The notes: generated by a model not told the origin, from the letters alone. A DNA stretch of 64,000 nucleotides from Filimonas sp. (GCA_017306865.1 JAFKHH010000011.1:434001-498000), one strand, 5' to 3'; shown: positions 52,960 through 62,620, counted from the stretch's first letter. Numbers and translations: made by a program.

Positions 52960-54930
52960 ATGAAAACGTTCTTTTTTCACAAAATAGTGTTCTTTCTTAT
53001 CGCTTGTATACTTTATGTATGTGCGGCTGCACAAAACCTTACGTTTACCAATCCTGTTGCTATCAGCACCACAGCTTCTACGGATAAGGGTGTGGATATT
53101 ATTGGTTATAAGAAAAATTTTTTCATTGCATGGAAAGAAGCGGGTGAAGTAGGTAGAATACACGTTGCTTGTTTTCGCTCACATAACGAACATCTAACAG
53201 ACCAGGATGTAATAGGTAGCAGTAACTATGCGCCTGTATTCAGGATCATCAATGATAAAGGGTACCTGTTTTGGATAGATGTGGGTGGGAAGATCAAATA
53301 TGTAATAACCGCCAACGACAGTAGTTTTAATGTAAAAGATGTATATGTATTGCCTTCAAAAAATGAACAGTCCCCTACGGATGGTATTACCTGTACACTT
53401 GTAGGGAAGAGCGTAATACTTGCCACACATACTGGTAACAAAAATCAAATGATGTTTGCTATTACAAAGCCGGATGCCGAAGGGAGGTTAGGAGAGTGTG
53501 TATGGCAAAGCATCCCTCAGTCCTCACCCAACTATCCGATTGTTACAGCAATTGATAATGAGAATGCCCGTTTTTGCTGGCGTAGCAACAAGGGAGACGT
53601 AATCAGTTATGCCGATTATAACGTACTTAAAAACACCTGGTCAGAAGTTGTTGCAGGAAAAAATACGACTGCCAGTTCTCCTGCTGTGTATAGCATACTT
53701 GCAGATGGCAAATTGTTTTATATATGGAGGGGCGCAAAAAAAGATACGCGCGTCTATTATGCTGTAGGAGAAAAGGGCCAGCCGTTTCAGACAAGTACCA
53801 TGCTGCCTGCTCATTTTTCTACGTATAATCCCGTAGCCACTTGCAGTGCAGACGACAATAGCTATATGATGGCTTACACCGGGCTTGATCAGAAAATATA
53901 TGTTAGCTACTTTTCGGGCTATAATCCTTCCTCGTGGATGCAGGATATTTTGTTGCCAACAAAAGGACATTATACATTGCGTGATATTGTTATTCCCGGC
54001 TCGCATGATGCGGGTATGTCTGTGCTAAATGGTATTGGTGGTACAGTAAGTACCTCTATTAATGACTGCAACACACTTACGCAAACTATTAGTATTGGGA
54101 AACAATTAAATGCCGGTATCCGTATGTTCGACCTTCGGGCGGGCATGTATAAAAATTACTTGTACACCAAACATTTTTCATCCGACTGCCTGGACCAGGC
54201 GGCCGGCGGCGGCTATGGCGAAAGATTGTATGACGTACTAACCGATGTAAAACAATTTATGGAACGCAACAAAGGCGAAATTGTTATACTGGGGTTTAGT
54301 CACTTTTGCGAAGCAGATGTTCCAACTAAAAATATCGCTGATTTTATTGTGCAGGTACTGGGTGAACAGTTGATCTGGAAAGAAAAAGGCAGCCTGGATC
54401 AAATACCATTGCAAAAACTGGCGGGGAAAGTGATCGTTGTTTTTGAAGATAAAGCATTTCCGGAGTTAGGGGTAGCATCCTGCTTTACAGGTACAGAATC
54501 GAACACGTTTATGAATTTTAAACGGGAGTATGCCGCTACAAATGACCTGAATAAACTGCTGGCGGCGGAAGAGGGCTTTTTCAACAGGTGGAAAGGCGGC
54601 GTAAAGAACAATGATCTTATACGCCTGGACTGGCAGTTGACACAGAGTACGGATGAGGCTGCAATGATCTGTAACGATTTTCAGTCGCAAAGCAATGGCG
54701 CGGTACTGAATGGCACCATGTTGCTGGTAAAAGTGCTGCGCAAATACCAGTCTATACGCGACATGGCTGCAAAAGGCAATAAAATGCTGGTTCCTAAGGT
54801 GACAGAATGGATTGGTAATGGAACTATTAATAAACTGAACAAGCCCAATGTACTATATGTAGACGTGGCAGGAGAGTGGATTACGGACTTTTGTATAGAC
54901 TTGAATAAGGGGAAACTATATGAAAAGTGA
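52960..54930 (+). CDS. Secreted PI-PLC X-domain protein with N-terminal propeller-like region
   Basis: The product is 656 residues with a signal peptide (MKTFFFHKIVFFLIACILYVCAAAQ). Residues about 30-320 look like repeated WD-like/sialidase-like blades (for instance YFLWRGAKK-type patterns such as LFYIWRGAKKDTRVYYAVG). From about 330 a PI-PLC X domain follows, with the catalytic HD in IPGSHDAG (His349), GIRMFDLRAG and the second His in YTKHFS (His405). Bacterial PI-PLCs cleave phosphatidylinositol or GPI anchors. Bacteroidota can make inositol lipids, so a self-lipid or a host/eukaryote lipid is possible. It has no type IX sorting domain at the end. Confidence 0.8.
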   Translation: MKTFFFHKIVFFLIACILYVCAAAQNLTFTNPVAISTTASTDKGVDIIGYKKNFFIAWKEAGEVGRIHVACFRSHNEHLTDQDVIGSSNYAPVFRIINDKGYLFWIDVGGKIKYVITANDSSFNVKDVYVLPSKNEQSPTDGITCTLVGKSVILATHTGNKNQMMFAITKPDAEGRLGECVWQSIPQSSPNYPIVTAIDNENARFCWRSNKGDVISYADYNVLKNTWSEVVAGKNTTASSPAVYSILADGKLFYIWRGAKKDTRVYYAVGEKGQPFQTSTMLPAHFSTYNPVATCSADDNSYMMAYTGLDQKIYVSYFSGYNPSSWMQDILLPTKGHYTLRDIVIPGSHDAGMSVLNGIGGTVSTSINDCNTLTQTISIGKQLNAGIRMFDLRAGMYKNYLYTKHFSSDCLDQAAGGGYGERLYDVLTDVKQFMERNKGEIVILGFSHFCEADVPTKNIADFIVQVLGEQLIWKEKGSLDQIPLQKLAGKVIVVFEDKAFPELGVASCFTGTESNTFMNFKREYAATNDLNKLLAAEEGFFNRWKGGVKNNDLIRLDWQLTQSTDEAAMICNDFQSQSNGAVLNGTMLLVKVLRKYQSIRDMAAKGNKMLVPKVTEWIGNGTINKLNKPNVLYVDVAGEWITDFCIDLNKGKLYEK

Positions 54931-54944
54931 GTTGAGCATATTGT

Positions 54945-55018
54945 TACATTGTCAAATTGTTATATTGTTAAATGGTTACGCCAATAACAATTGGACAATA
55001 TAGCCATGTAACAATTAT
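54945..55018. repeat. Inverted AACAATT-type repeat pair
   Basis: TATTGTTACATTGTCAAATT (about 54949) and ATATTGTTAAATGGTTACG face AACAATTGGACAATATAGCC (about 54987) and ATGTAACAATT. The copies follow the PI-PLC stop codon. TTTCAAATTT phrases precede sucC (55063-55100). Confidence 0.75.
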
Positions 55019-55104
55019 CCTCTTCCGCAAACGTTTCCGCACCCCAATCCCTCCACTTTCCGCCAATTTTCAAATTTTTCAATTTTTCAAATTTCAAATT
55101 CACC

Positions 55105-55112
55105 TATCTTCG
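55105..55112 (+). promoter_or_regulatory. -7-like box (TATCTTCG) of sucC
   Basis: One mismatch to TAnnTTTG, 19 bases before the ATG at 55132. Confidence 0.4.
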
Positions 55113-55131
55113 CCAACAAATTTTTAGCTGT

Positions 55132-56343
55132 ATGAACCTGCATGAATACCAGGCAAAGGAGTTGCTGAAGAAATACAATGTACCCGTACAGGAAGGCATT
55201 GCTGTAGATACTGTAATGGCGGCTGAAGAAGCTTATCGCCAGATAAAGAATCAGACAAATAACAATTTTGCGGTTGTAAAGGCCCAGATCCACGCTGGCG
55301 GCCGCGGTAAAGGTAAGATCGAAGGTACTGAACAGCGCGGTGTTGCTGTAGGTAAAAGCGTAGAAGATATTGCTACTATCGCTAAAAACATACTGGGCGG
55401 CACACTGGTTACTATCCAGACAGGCCCTGCCGGTAAAAAAGTAAGTAAAGTATTGGTGGCACAGGACGTTTACTACCCTGGCCCTAACGAAACAAAAGAA
55501 TTCTATCTTTCTATATTATTAGATCGTGCAAAAGGCGAGAACGTAATCATGTACAGCACCGAAGGTGGTATGGACATTGAAGAAGTGGCGCACAATACAC
55601 CTGATAAGATCTTTAAAGAGTGGGTACACCCTTCTGGCGGATTACAGGGTTTCCAGGCACGTAAGATCGCTTTCAACCTCGGCCTGAGTGGCGAAGCGTT
55701 CAAAAGCTGTGTGAAATTTGTAACGAATTTATATAACGCATACGTTGGTCTTGACTGCGGTATGCTGGAGATCAACCCATTGTTCAAAACAAGTGATGAG
55801 AAAATCATCGCGGTTGATTGTAAAATGAGTCTGGATGAAAACGCATTAATGCGTCATCCTGACCTGGCTGCTTTAAGGGATATTACAGAAGAAGATCCTA
55901 CAGAAGTAGAAGCTGGCCAGTTCAACCTGAACTATGTAAAACTGGACGGTAACGTAGGTTGTATGGTAAACGGTGCAGGTTTGGCAATGGCTACAATGGA
56001 TATGATCAAACTGAGCGGTGGTGAGCCTGCTAACTTCCTGGACGTAGGTGGTACAGCAAATGCACAGACAGTAGAAGCTGGTTTCCGCATCATCATGAAA
56101 GATCCTAACGTAAAAGCGATCCTGATCAACATCTTCGGTGGTATCGTTCGTTGCGACCGTGTTGCTGCAGGTGTGATCGAAGCTTACAATAAACTAGGTA
56201 ACATCAACATCCCGATCATTGTACGTTTACAAGGTACAAACGCTGCTGAAGCGAAAAAACTGATCGACGAGAGCGGCCTGAAAGTACAGTCTGCTATCCT
56301 GTTGAGCGAAGCAGCAGACCTGGTGAAAAAAGCAGTAGCTTAA
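55132..56343 (+). CDS. sucC: Succinyl-CoA ligase, ADP-forming, beta subunit
   Basis: The product is 403 residues, the usual length. The ATP-grasp fold starts MNLHEYQAKELLKKYNVPV. VKAQIHAGGRGKGKIEG is the nucleotide-binding loop. LEINPLF and AVDCKMSLDENALMR hold metal and nucleotide contacts, and the C-terminal CoA ligase domain has FLDVGGTANAQTVEAGF and INIFGGIVRCDRVAAG. With SucD it makes ATP from succinyl-CoA in the TCA cycle. SucD is not next to it in this window, so the two genes are separate, as often in Bacteroidota. A clear terminator follows. Confidence 0.97.
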   Translation: MNLHEYQAKELLKKYNVPVQEGIAVDTVMAAEEAYRQIKNQTNNNFAVVKAQIHAGGRGKGKIEGTEQRGVAVGKSVEDIATIAKNILGGTLVTIQTGPAGKKVSKVLVAQDVYYPGPNETKEFYLSILLDRAKGENVIMYSTEGGMDIEEVAHNTPDKIFKEWVHPSGGLQGFQARKIAFNLGLSGEAFKSCVKFVTNLYNAYVGLDCGMLEINPLFKTSDEKIIAVDCKMSLDENALMRHPDLAALRDITEEDPTEVEAGQFNLNYVKLDGNVGCMVNGAGLAMATMDMIKLSGGEPANFLDVGGTANAQTVEAGFRIIMKDPNVKAILINIFGGIVRCDRVAAGVIEAYNKLGNINIPIIVRLQGTNAAEAKKLIDESGLKVQSAILLSEAADLVKKAVA

Positions 56344-56365
56344 TTTAATTGAAGTCTTTATAGTA

Positions 56366-56398
56366 AAAACTCCTGTCAGCAATGACAGGAGTTTTTTG
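56366..56398 (+). terminator. Terminator of sucC
   Basis: AAAACTCCTGTCA-GCAA-TGACAGGAGTTTT then TT, 13-bp arms, 22 bases after the stop. Confidence 0.92.
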
Positions 56399-56404
56399 TT
56401 GGGG

Positions 56405-56555
56405 TAAATTGTTATATGGCTAAATGGTTTGATTGTTGAACGTTGTTTCACGCAAAGATTATAAAGTGAGTGGTGAGTATGCTCATTCACGATTGCCAGC
56501 TCACGATTCAGGTTTCGCTCCGGCAATTCAACTATAAAACAATGTAACAATGCAA
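56405..56555. repeat. Inverted AACAATT-type repeat phrases
   Basis: AAATTGTTATATGGCTAAAT (about 56406-56425) and GATTGTTG are mirrored by AACTATAAAACAATGTAACA (about 56529-56548) between the convergent genes sucC and the permease. The central part (ACTCACTCATTC-like, 56465-56520) has no recognised feature. Confidence 0.65.
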
Positions 56556-57791
56556 TTACCTAAACTGTATCGCCTTTACCGGTTTGATCGTTCTGATAAG
56601 AAGCGTAGGTATAATGAGGGAGAGCATACACACGGCTAATGTGCCCACGCACACCAGGCCAACCTGCCACCAGATAATTTCTACAGGTGCCACAGCCACA
56701 TAGTAAGAACTTTCATCCAGCTTGATAAAGCCCGTGTATTGTTGTAGCAGGCAAATGCCAAGGCCAAGTATCAGGCCAATGATAATACCGCCCGCAGATA
56801 TAATGGTGGTGTTGAATAAAAATATTTTCTGTAAGGTCCAATCTGTACTGCCGACTGCTTTTAAGATACCCACCATACGCGTACGTTCCAGCACCAGTAT
56901 CAGCAGGCAGGTAATGAGGTTGATCACTGCAACAATAGCCATTACAATAAAGATCACATTCCGGTTTACATCCTGTATGTTCAGCCAGTCAAATATGTGC
57001 GGGTAGATCTCCTTTATAGAACGGCTGATCCAGGCATCGGGCAGCTTATCATACAACGAATTGCTGATCGTGTCCATTTTGCGATAGTCGTTCAGGAATA
57101 TTTCATAACCACCGATCTCATTTTTATTCCAGTTATTGATCCGGCGTAGCAAACGCAGATCGCCCAATACAAACAGGTTGTCATATTCCTCTATCCCCGT
57201 TTTGTAAATACCACACACATGCAATTTCCGGAAGCTGCTCTTTGTTTCGTTCTGTGGAGAAATGAAATAAACAATAATACTATCGTTCAGGTTTATTTTC
57301 AGTTGCTTGGCTACAGAGCGGGAGATCACTATTTCCTTGCTATACAGCGAATCCTTAAAATTAATCCACCTGCCAGAGTCAAGAAAGTTTTTCAGGTTGT
57401 TAAAGTCATAGTTGCTTTCAACACCTTTAAACAAAATGCCCTCTATCTCCTTGTTTTTTTCTAGTACGGCTGATTTAGTAGAAAATGCCTGTACCTGTTT
57501 TACGCCCGGTGTATTGGCTAGAACAGCCACAACTGTGTCATTCTTCACCAGGGGAGTTTCTTCTGCAACGATTGCCTTATTCGGTTCAAACTGCTGTACT
57601 CGGATGTGTCCCCAAAAACTAAATACCTTTTCGCTAATGCCTCGCTGAAAGCCGTTTACAAACGCCAGGGTAACGATCATAGCCGTAACGCTTACTGCCG
57701 TAGCTGCAGTTGCCAGGCGTATAATAAACCTGGAAAAAGAGCGTTGCCTGTTAAAGGCTATCCGGCGTGCTATAAATAAGGCTAGATTCAT
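56556..57791 (-). CDS. ABC transporter permease of the FtsX/LolCE (MacB) type
   Basis: The product is 411 residues. It has an N-terminal membrane helix (TAATAVSVTAMIVTLAFVNG, about 28-50), a large periplasmic domain (about 55-265) and three C-terminal helices (about 275-300, 325-350, 375-400). A charged loop, ERTRMVGILKAVGSTDWTLQ, matches the coupling-helix region (xxRxxxxGxLKAxG) that contacts the ATPase. The LolC/E-type size and arrangement suggest lipoprotein release from the inner membrane. No ATPase gene is adjacent. The gene is convergent with sucC and divergent from the T9SS plug gene. Confidence 0.85.
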   Translation of the reverse strand: MNLALFIARRIAFNRQRSFSRFIIRLATAATAVSVTAMIVTLAFVNGFQRGISEKVFSFWGHIRVQQFEPNKAIVAEETPLVKNDTVVAVLANTPGVKQVQAFSTKSAVLEKNKEIEGILFKGVESNYDFNNLKNFLDSGRWINFKDSLYSKEIVISRSVAKQLKINLNDSIIVYFISPQNETKSSFRKLHVCGIYKTGIEEYDNLFVLGDLRLLRRINNWNKNEIGGYEIFLNDYRKMDTISNSLYDKLPDAWISRSIKEIYPHIFDWLNIQDVNRNVIFIVMAIVAVINLITCLLILVLERTRMVGILKAVGSTDWTLQKIFLFNTTIISAGGIIIGLILGLGICLLQQYTGFIKLDESSYYVAVAPVEIIWWQVGLVCVGTLAVCMLSLIIPTLLIRTIKPVKAIQFR

Positions 57792-57967
57792 TCTATTCTG
57801 TCAAAACTACAGTTACAATACGTAGTGGCAAAATTCCGTTATTAATAGTTTCATCGTTTTAGCAGTTTACAAGTTTCATTTTAGCTTATAATTAGAACTT
57901 TCCCCCTTGAAACTTTGACACAATGAAACGGCTGAAACATTAAATTTCGTACGTTTATCCATCATAA

Positions 57968-59251
57968 ATGAGTAAGATGAAGCATTTGGCTATTTGTATT
58001 GCGTTAGTATTAGTATGTAGTTACAGCAGGGCAGAAGTGCAGTTGGATAAAAATTATTCGCCTTCTATTGCAGGTGTAAAGCTTTTTTCCGGCAGCCAGT
58101 TTTCTTACCCGATTATGAATGTGGGCGCCACAAATGCGTTGGAACTGCACTTTGATGATATGGATGGTATAGTGAAAAGCTACAGCTATACATTCGTATT
58201 GTGCGATGCTGACTGGCAGCCGGCAGATATGAGCCCGTTTGACTACATCAAAGGATTTCTAACCAACCGCATCTCCCAATACAGGGCATCCTCCATTGCT
58301 ACTACGCGCTATATGCACTACATAGCCTATTTGCCGGAGCGTAATTCCGTGCCGGTAAAAAGCGGTAATTATATACTGAAAGTGTTTCTGAATGGCGATA
58401 CCAGTAAACTCGCTTTCACCCGCCGGTTCCTGGTGGTAGACAATGTGGTTCCGGTAGGCGTGCAGATATTGCAGCCTTTTGATATAACAAAAGCACGCAC
58501 CTCACAAAAGATACAATTTACGCTGGATAAAAAGCAGTTGAATATTTTTAATACGCCGCAACAGTTAAAAGTGGCTGTGCTGCAAAATTTCAGGTGGGAT
58601 AATGCAATTACAGGTATGCAACCCATGTTTATGCGTGGCGACCTGTATGAGTATAATGGTGAGCGCGATTTCCTGTTTCCCGCCGGAAAAGAATTTCGCT
58701 GGGCCGATCTGCGTAGCTTCCGTTTTCAAAGTGACCGTGTAGAGAATGCAACCCTGAACACACAGCCGTTTGAGGTATGGCTGAAGCCAGATGCGGACAG
58801 AACCAGGTTAGGGTATTTGTATTATGAGGATTACAACGGTTTTTTTGAAGTGAACAGTACGGAGAATATTAACCCGTGGTGGCAGGGCGATTATGCCCGC
58901 GTACATTTTACTTATGTGCCTGCCGGTAATCAACCATTGCCCGGTAAAGACATTTATGTTGTAGGGCAAATGAATAATTACGAATTGAACGATTCCAGCA
59001 AGCTTACTTACAACGCAGAGAAAGGTGTATATGAGAGAAGCTTGTTTTTAAAACAGGCATACTATAGCTACATCTACGTAACAAAAGATATTGGCGCCAA
59101 AGACGCCGTACCTTCTATGGACTATACGGAAGGCAACTATTGGGAAACAGAAAATACATATACGGTGCTTGTGTACTACCGTGCTATGGGCGACCGCTAC
59201 GATCAACTGGTTGGAATGGTTACGCTGAATAGCAGGCTGAACAGGAGATAG
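57968..59251 (+). CDS. Type IX secretion system plug protein (DUF5103)
   Basis: The product is 427 residues with a signal peptide (MSKMKHLAICIALVLVCSYSRA). The DUF5103 domain covers the mature protein: ELHFDDMDGIVKSYSYTFVL, CDADWQPADMSPFDYIKGFL and, near the end, RVHFTYVPAGNQPLPGKDIYVVGQ, which resembles an E-set/carbohydrate-binding strand. The family is linked with the SprA/Sov translocon, where a plug seals the empty channel. Its presence implies the host has T9SS and gliding- or secretion-related proteins elsewhere. It is transcribed alone, divergent from the FtsX-like gene. Confidence 0.88.
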   Translation: MSKMKHLAICIALVLVCSYSRAEVQLDKNYSPSIAGVKLFSGSQFSYPIMNVGATNALELHFDDMDGIVKSYSYTFVLCDADWQPADMSPFDYIKGFLTNRISQYRASSIATTRYMHYIAYLPERNSVPVKSGNYILKVFLNGDTSKLAFTRRFLVVDNVVPVGVQILQPFDITKARTSQKIQFTLDKKQLNIFNTPQQLKVAVLQNFRWDNAITGMQPMFMRGDLYEYNGERDFLFPAGKEFRWADLRSFRFQSDRVENATLNTQPFEVWLKPDADRTRLGYLYYEDYNGFFEVNSTENINPWWQGDYARVHFTYVPAGNQPLPGKDIYVVGQMNNYELNDSSKLTYNAEKGVYERSLFLKQAYYSYIYVTKDIGAKDAVPSMDYTEGNYWETENTYTVLVYYRAMGDRYDQLVGMVTLNSRLNRR

Positions 59252-59252
59252 A

Positions 59253-59510
59253 AAAAGTACGAGGTACGAAGTACTAAGTCCGGAGTGAAGAAATGTACGA
59301 TGTACTAGAGCAAAAGGCTTTGTGATCTTAGTGGTTAATTGTTTTTGTGTGGGCTATATATCTTTAATTAGCATCGTTGTGTCACTCACTGCATCTTTCT
59401 GTACACTATTCAGCTAAACCTGTCAGGCATTCATCATCACTTCTGCGTCTTTGTGGCAATAAATATATCTCTCTGCCACTTCGTACTTCGTACCTTGTCC
59501 TTAGTACTTT
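59253..59510. repeat. Inverted GTACGAGGTACGAAGTAC repeat pair and degraded phrases
   Basis: AAGTACGAGGTACGAAGTAC (about 59256-59275) is mirrored by CTTCGTACTTCGTACCTTGT (about 59480-59499). Between them lie TGTACGATGTAC, GTTGTGTCACTCACTGCATC (shared with 12918-12935) and CTTCTGCGTCTTTGTGGCAA, a CTTTGTG-type phrase. No gene is visible between 59252 and the SRP RNA. Confidence 0.7.
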
Positions 59511-59611
59511 ATGCATTCTCTTACTTCTGCAACCTCCCATCATTGTTGCATAAAAATTACTCACACTCAATAAGTTTTATAAAAAACTGCTCAGAATTCA
59601 TTTACATCTCT

Positions 59612-59619
59612 TATTTTTG
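59612..59619 (+). promoter_or_regulatory. -7 box (TATTTTTG) of the SRP RNA gene
   Basis: Exact TAnnTTTG match, ending four bases before the predicted 5' end of the RNA. The upstream part (GAATTCATTTACATC) has no clear -33 element. Confidence 0.6.
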
Positions 59620-59623
59620 CACC

Positions 59624-59726
59624 CGGCAGGTCTTACACGACCAGCTCCTGCTGAACTCCCCCAGGACCGGAAGGTAGCAAGGGTAGGTGGTTGAGCGGTG
59701 CGATGTAATCAGCCTGCCTTTTTTTC
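59624..59726 (+). ncRNA. ffs: Signal recognition particle RNA (small, bacterial type)
   Basis: The apical domain is recognisable: CCAGGACCGGAAGGTAGCAA with GGTAGCAAGGGTAGG, containing the GGAA tetraloop and the asymmetric and symmetric loops that bind Ffh. The ends pair as GGCAGG (59624-59629) with CCTGCC (59713-59718), and a T-run follows as terminator. It is about 100 nucleotides without an Alu domain, the common form in Bacteroidota. It guides Ffh to ribosomes that make membrane and secreted proteins. The 3' end is set at the T-run and may be a few bases off. Confidence 0.92.
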
Positions 59727-59947
59727 TTTTACTTGAGAGCAGTTAATCAGATAAACCGGTCAAATTTACCTGTCAGGTAAATGTTTAAAAGAGCAACAAA
59801 GTTCTTTCTGTTAGTTAAAAAAACGCTCACGACCAGCGCCCTCCTCTTTGTAGTACTCCTGATTTTACATATTTTGAACAGTTGAGGGTTGGTCACCGGA
59901 AAAGTGCTGCTCCAGAAATTGATCTTGAAATTTTAAAATGTTACATA

Positions 59948-60598
59948 ATGAAATTCTTTATTGACACAGCAAATCTTGCTCAGATAAAAGAAGCAAATGA
60001 TTTAGGTATATTAGATGGTGTTACTACCAACCCTTCATTGATGGCGAAAGAAGGCATCAAAGGCACAGACGGTATCATCAATCACTATAAAGCAATTTGC
60101 GAAATTGTAGACGGCGATGTAAGCGCAGAAGTATTCTCTACAGACTTCGCAGGTATTGTAGAAGAAGGTAAAAAACTGGCAGCTATACACCCGAACATCG
60201 TGGTAAAAGTACCCATGATCAAAGAAGGTGTAAAAGCTATCAAATGGTTTACTGACAACGGTATCCGTACAAACTGTACACTGGTATTCTCTGCAGGTCA
60301 GGCTATCCTGGCTGCTAAAGCCGGTGCAGCGTATGTATCACCTTTTATCGGCCGTATAGATGACAGCGGTTGGGAAGGTGTACAATTGATCGAGCAGATT
60401 GCAGAGATCTATGCTATCCAGGGATATGAAACAGAAATTTTAGCTGCTTCTATCCGTAGCTCTAACCATATTATACAATGTGCTGCTGCTGGTGCAGACG
60501 TAATCACTTCACCACTGGAGCCAATCCTTGGCCTGTTGAAGCATCCGCTGACAGACATTGGCCTTGCGAAATTCTTAGAAGACGCGAAAAAAATGTAA
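59948..60598 (+). CDS. Transaldolase of the TalC/fructose-6-phosphate aldolase type
   Basis: The product is 216 residues from the ATG at 59948, where family similarity begins; the frame stays open 22 codons upstream. [20 protein letters not shown] and [13 protein letters not shown] are the usual first blocks. The Schiff-base lysine is in VVKVPM (Lys87). [15 protein letters not shown] and [12 protein letters not shown] follow. TalC-type enzymes act as transaldolase or F6P aldolase; the choice depends on a few residues that I cannot decide by reading. The role is in the pentose phosphate pathway. A strong terminator follows. Confidence 0.93.
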   Translation: MKFFIDTANLAQIKEANDLGILDGVTTNPSLMAKEGIKGTDGIINHYKAICEIVDGDVSAEVFSTDFAGIVEEGKKLAAIHPNIVVKVPMIKEGVKAIKWFTDNGIRTNCTLVFSAGQAILAAKAGAAYVSPFIGRIDDSGWEGVQLIEQIAEIYAIQGYETEILAASIRSSNHIIQCAAAGADVITSPLEPILGLLKHPLTDIGLAKFLEDAKKM

Positions 60599-60600
60599 AT

Positions 60601-60630
60601 AGAAAAAGCCGCTGCAAAGCGGCTTTTTCT
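60601..60630 (+). terminator. Terminator of the transaldolase gene
   Basis: AGAAAAAGCCGCT-GCAA-AGCGGCTTTTTCT, 13-bp perfect arms, two bases after the stop codon. Confidence 0.92.
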
Positions 60631-60816
60631 ATTTGAAAATTTGCAGATGTAATAATTTGAAAATGCTTCGGTAATAAGTTGCTGACTAATGTGCAACTGA
60701 CGAAGTGTGCGACGCAAGAAAAGCTCAATAATAATTCTACAGTTGGTGCCAATATTTCTTCAACAATTCAACCATGCAGCAATTAAACATTTTCAAATTG
60801 CTCATTTTCAAATTGT

Positions 60817-61221
60817 CTAATTCCTCTTCTTATACTCCTTCAACACTTCTGCTTCAGACTTCAATGGCCCATCCGGGTTGCGTTTAATATAAATATCAAC
60901 TGACCGGGAAAGAGAAGGGTTTGATTTCAGCTTTGCTGTAACGGTTACATAATCTCCCTTGAATGCATTGTCTATAATAAGGTTATTTCCACTCCACGTA
61001 CCAGAAGAAGATTGGTACAGCAATTCTTTATCCGTTAAAGGCATCCAGCGGCCATTGTCCAGCTTTGCATCTACATTAATGTAGTTGTGAACACCTTTTT
61101 TCAGGCTATCAGTATATAGGTGAAAATAAATACTATCTATCTTTTGCGCATGGCCAACGGTATAAGCCGCTATGCAGATGAAAAACAGGCGTATATGTTT
61201 TGTAAAAGTTTTTGATATCAT
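60817..61221 (-). CDS. Hypothetical exported protein
   Basis: The product is 134 residues with a signal peptide (MISKTFTKHIRLFFICIAAYTVGHAQ). The mature part reads as a small beta-sandwich: SIYFHLYTDSLKKGVHNYIN, WSGNNLIIDNAFKGDYVTVT, then VDIYIKRNPDGPLKSEAEVL. It looks like one of the Bacteroidota periplasmic or surface proteins with an Ig-like domain, but I did not recognise a family. Repeat phrases (TTTGAAAAT and AACAATT types, 60635-60815) lie downstream. It is convergent with the transaldolase gene and divergent from the redoxin gene. Confidence 0.7.
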   Translation of the reverse strand: MISKTFTKHIRLFFICIAAYTVGHAQKIDSIYFHLYTDSLKKGVHNYINVDAKLDNGRWMPLTDKELLYQSSSGTWSGNNLIIDNAFKGDYVTVTAKLKSNPSLSRSVDIYIKRNPDGPLKSEAEVLKEYKKRN

Positions 61222-61387
61222 AAGCCCAAAATTATGCTAAAGGCATAGCAAATGTAACGCCAGCGGTTGTGTGTGAAGTGTGAAAATGCGCTTTGCAAGT
61301 CTTTTTATGATTTTAAGTGCACCAACTTTAGCCAAAAAGATGCACTTTTGCAAAGTATATAACATTAGTAGACTATTAGGATAATAC

Positions 61388-62620
61388 ATGAGAAAACTAG
61401 TTGGATTAGTATTAGGCATAATGGCAATGTATTCAGCAGAGGCACAACAGGCATTGCAACAAGGCAAATGGCGGGCATATTTGCACCGCAAAGATGGCAA
61501 CGATATTGTATGGCAGTTTAGCCTCCAATGGCAGGCAAATAAGCCTTTGTTGTATATATTGAATGCAGACGAAAAGTATAAAGTAGATGAAGTCACGCTG
61601 AAAGGTGATTCGTTGTTTATAACCATGCCTGTATTTGAATCTTCGTTCAAAGCCAGGATCATAGCAAAAGACAGCATAGCGGGTGAATGGATCAAAGGCA
61701 CGCCTAACGGCAATACGACTATGCCTTTCTCAGCAACAGCTAAACAGCCTGTACGTTTCGCTGCAACAGGTAAAGCATTAACCAACCTGTCCGGCAAATG
61801 GTCAGCCACATTTACCTCCGCACGCAAAGGGGGAGAAGGATCACCAGCCATAGCGCTCTTTAAGCAACAGAACAATATTGTAAAAGGCAGCATACTTACG
61901 CCAACAGGCGACTATCGTTTCCTGGAAGGTGTAGTGGATGGCAATACTTTAAAACTATCCACATTTGATGGTAGCCATGCATTCCTTATCACCGCTACAG
62001 TAGACAAGAACAAGATCAGCAATGGTAGTTTTTATAGCGGCGCCATGGGCAACGCTAGCTGGACAGCCGTGAGAAATGATACAGCAACATTGCCTGACCT
62101 GGCTGCTATGTACCTGAAGAATGGTGAAGACGGTCGCCTGAACTTTACCTTTAAAGACCTGGATGGCAAACCGGTTTCTATTAAAGATGCTCAATTTAAA
62201 AATAAAGTAGTAGTCATACAGTTGCTGGGTTCCTGGTGCCCAAATTGTATGGATGAAACCGCTTTTCTGAGTGACTGGTATAAAAAGAACCACCAGCGCG
62301 GTGTAGAGATCATTGGTTTGGCTTATGAGTATAGCACAGACTTTGCCCGCTCTCAAAGGGACCTGCGCAGGTTTCAGCAACGATTCAAAGTAGACTATCC
62401 TATGCTGATAACAGGTGTTACTGTAATGGATTCATTACGCACAGAAAAAACATTGCCACAATTCACACCGATAAAAACTTTCCCGACTTCTCTTGTATTA
62501 GATAAGAAAGGAGTAGTCCGTAAAATAGATACGGGCTTCTTCGGCCCAGGTACAGGTGTGTATTATGAAAACTACAAGAAAGAATTTGAGAAAACGATCA
62601 GTGAATTATTAGCAGAGTAA
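61388..62620 (+). CDS. TlpA/redoxin-domain exported protein with large N-terminal domain
   Basis: The product is 410 residues with a signal peptide (MRKLVGLVLGIMAMYSAEAQ). Residues about 21-255 are beta-rich with two similar parts (WRAYLHRKDGNDIVWQFSLQ; GNTLKLSTFDGSHAFLITAT), like the extra N-terminal domain of many Bacteroidota TlpA proteins. The redoxin domain has LLGSWCPNCMDETAF, then GLAYEYSTDFARSQRD and the late KTFPTSLVLDKKG cis-Pro region. It is a periplasmic or membrane-associated thiol oxidoreductase; the partner is unknown. It stands alone and is followed by a repeat array. Confidence 0.88.
   Translation: MRKLVGLVLGIMAMYSAEAQQALQQGKWRAYLHRKDGNDIVWQFSLQWQANKPLLYILNADEKYKVDEVTLKGDSLFITMPVFESSFKARIIAKDSIAGEWIKGTPNGNTTMPFSATAKQPVRFAATGKALTNLSGKWSATFTSARKGGEGSPAIALFKQQNNIVKGSILTPTGDYRFLEGVVDGNTLKLSTFDGSHAFLITATVDKNKISNGSFYSGAMGNASWTAVRNDTATLPDLAAMYLKNGEDGRLNFTFKDLDGKPVSIKDAQFKNKVVVIQLLGSWCPNCMDETAFLSDWYKKNHQRGVEIIGLAYEYSTDFARSQRDLRRFQQRFKVDYPMLITGVTVMDSLRTEKTLPQFTPIKTFPTSLVLDKKGVVRKIDTGFFGPGTGVYYENYKKEFEKTISELLAE

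Noticed and set aside
59882-59947. N-terminal extension of the transaldolase
   Set aside because: The 22 codons before the ATG at 59948 show no similarity to the family, which begins at MKFFIDTAN.
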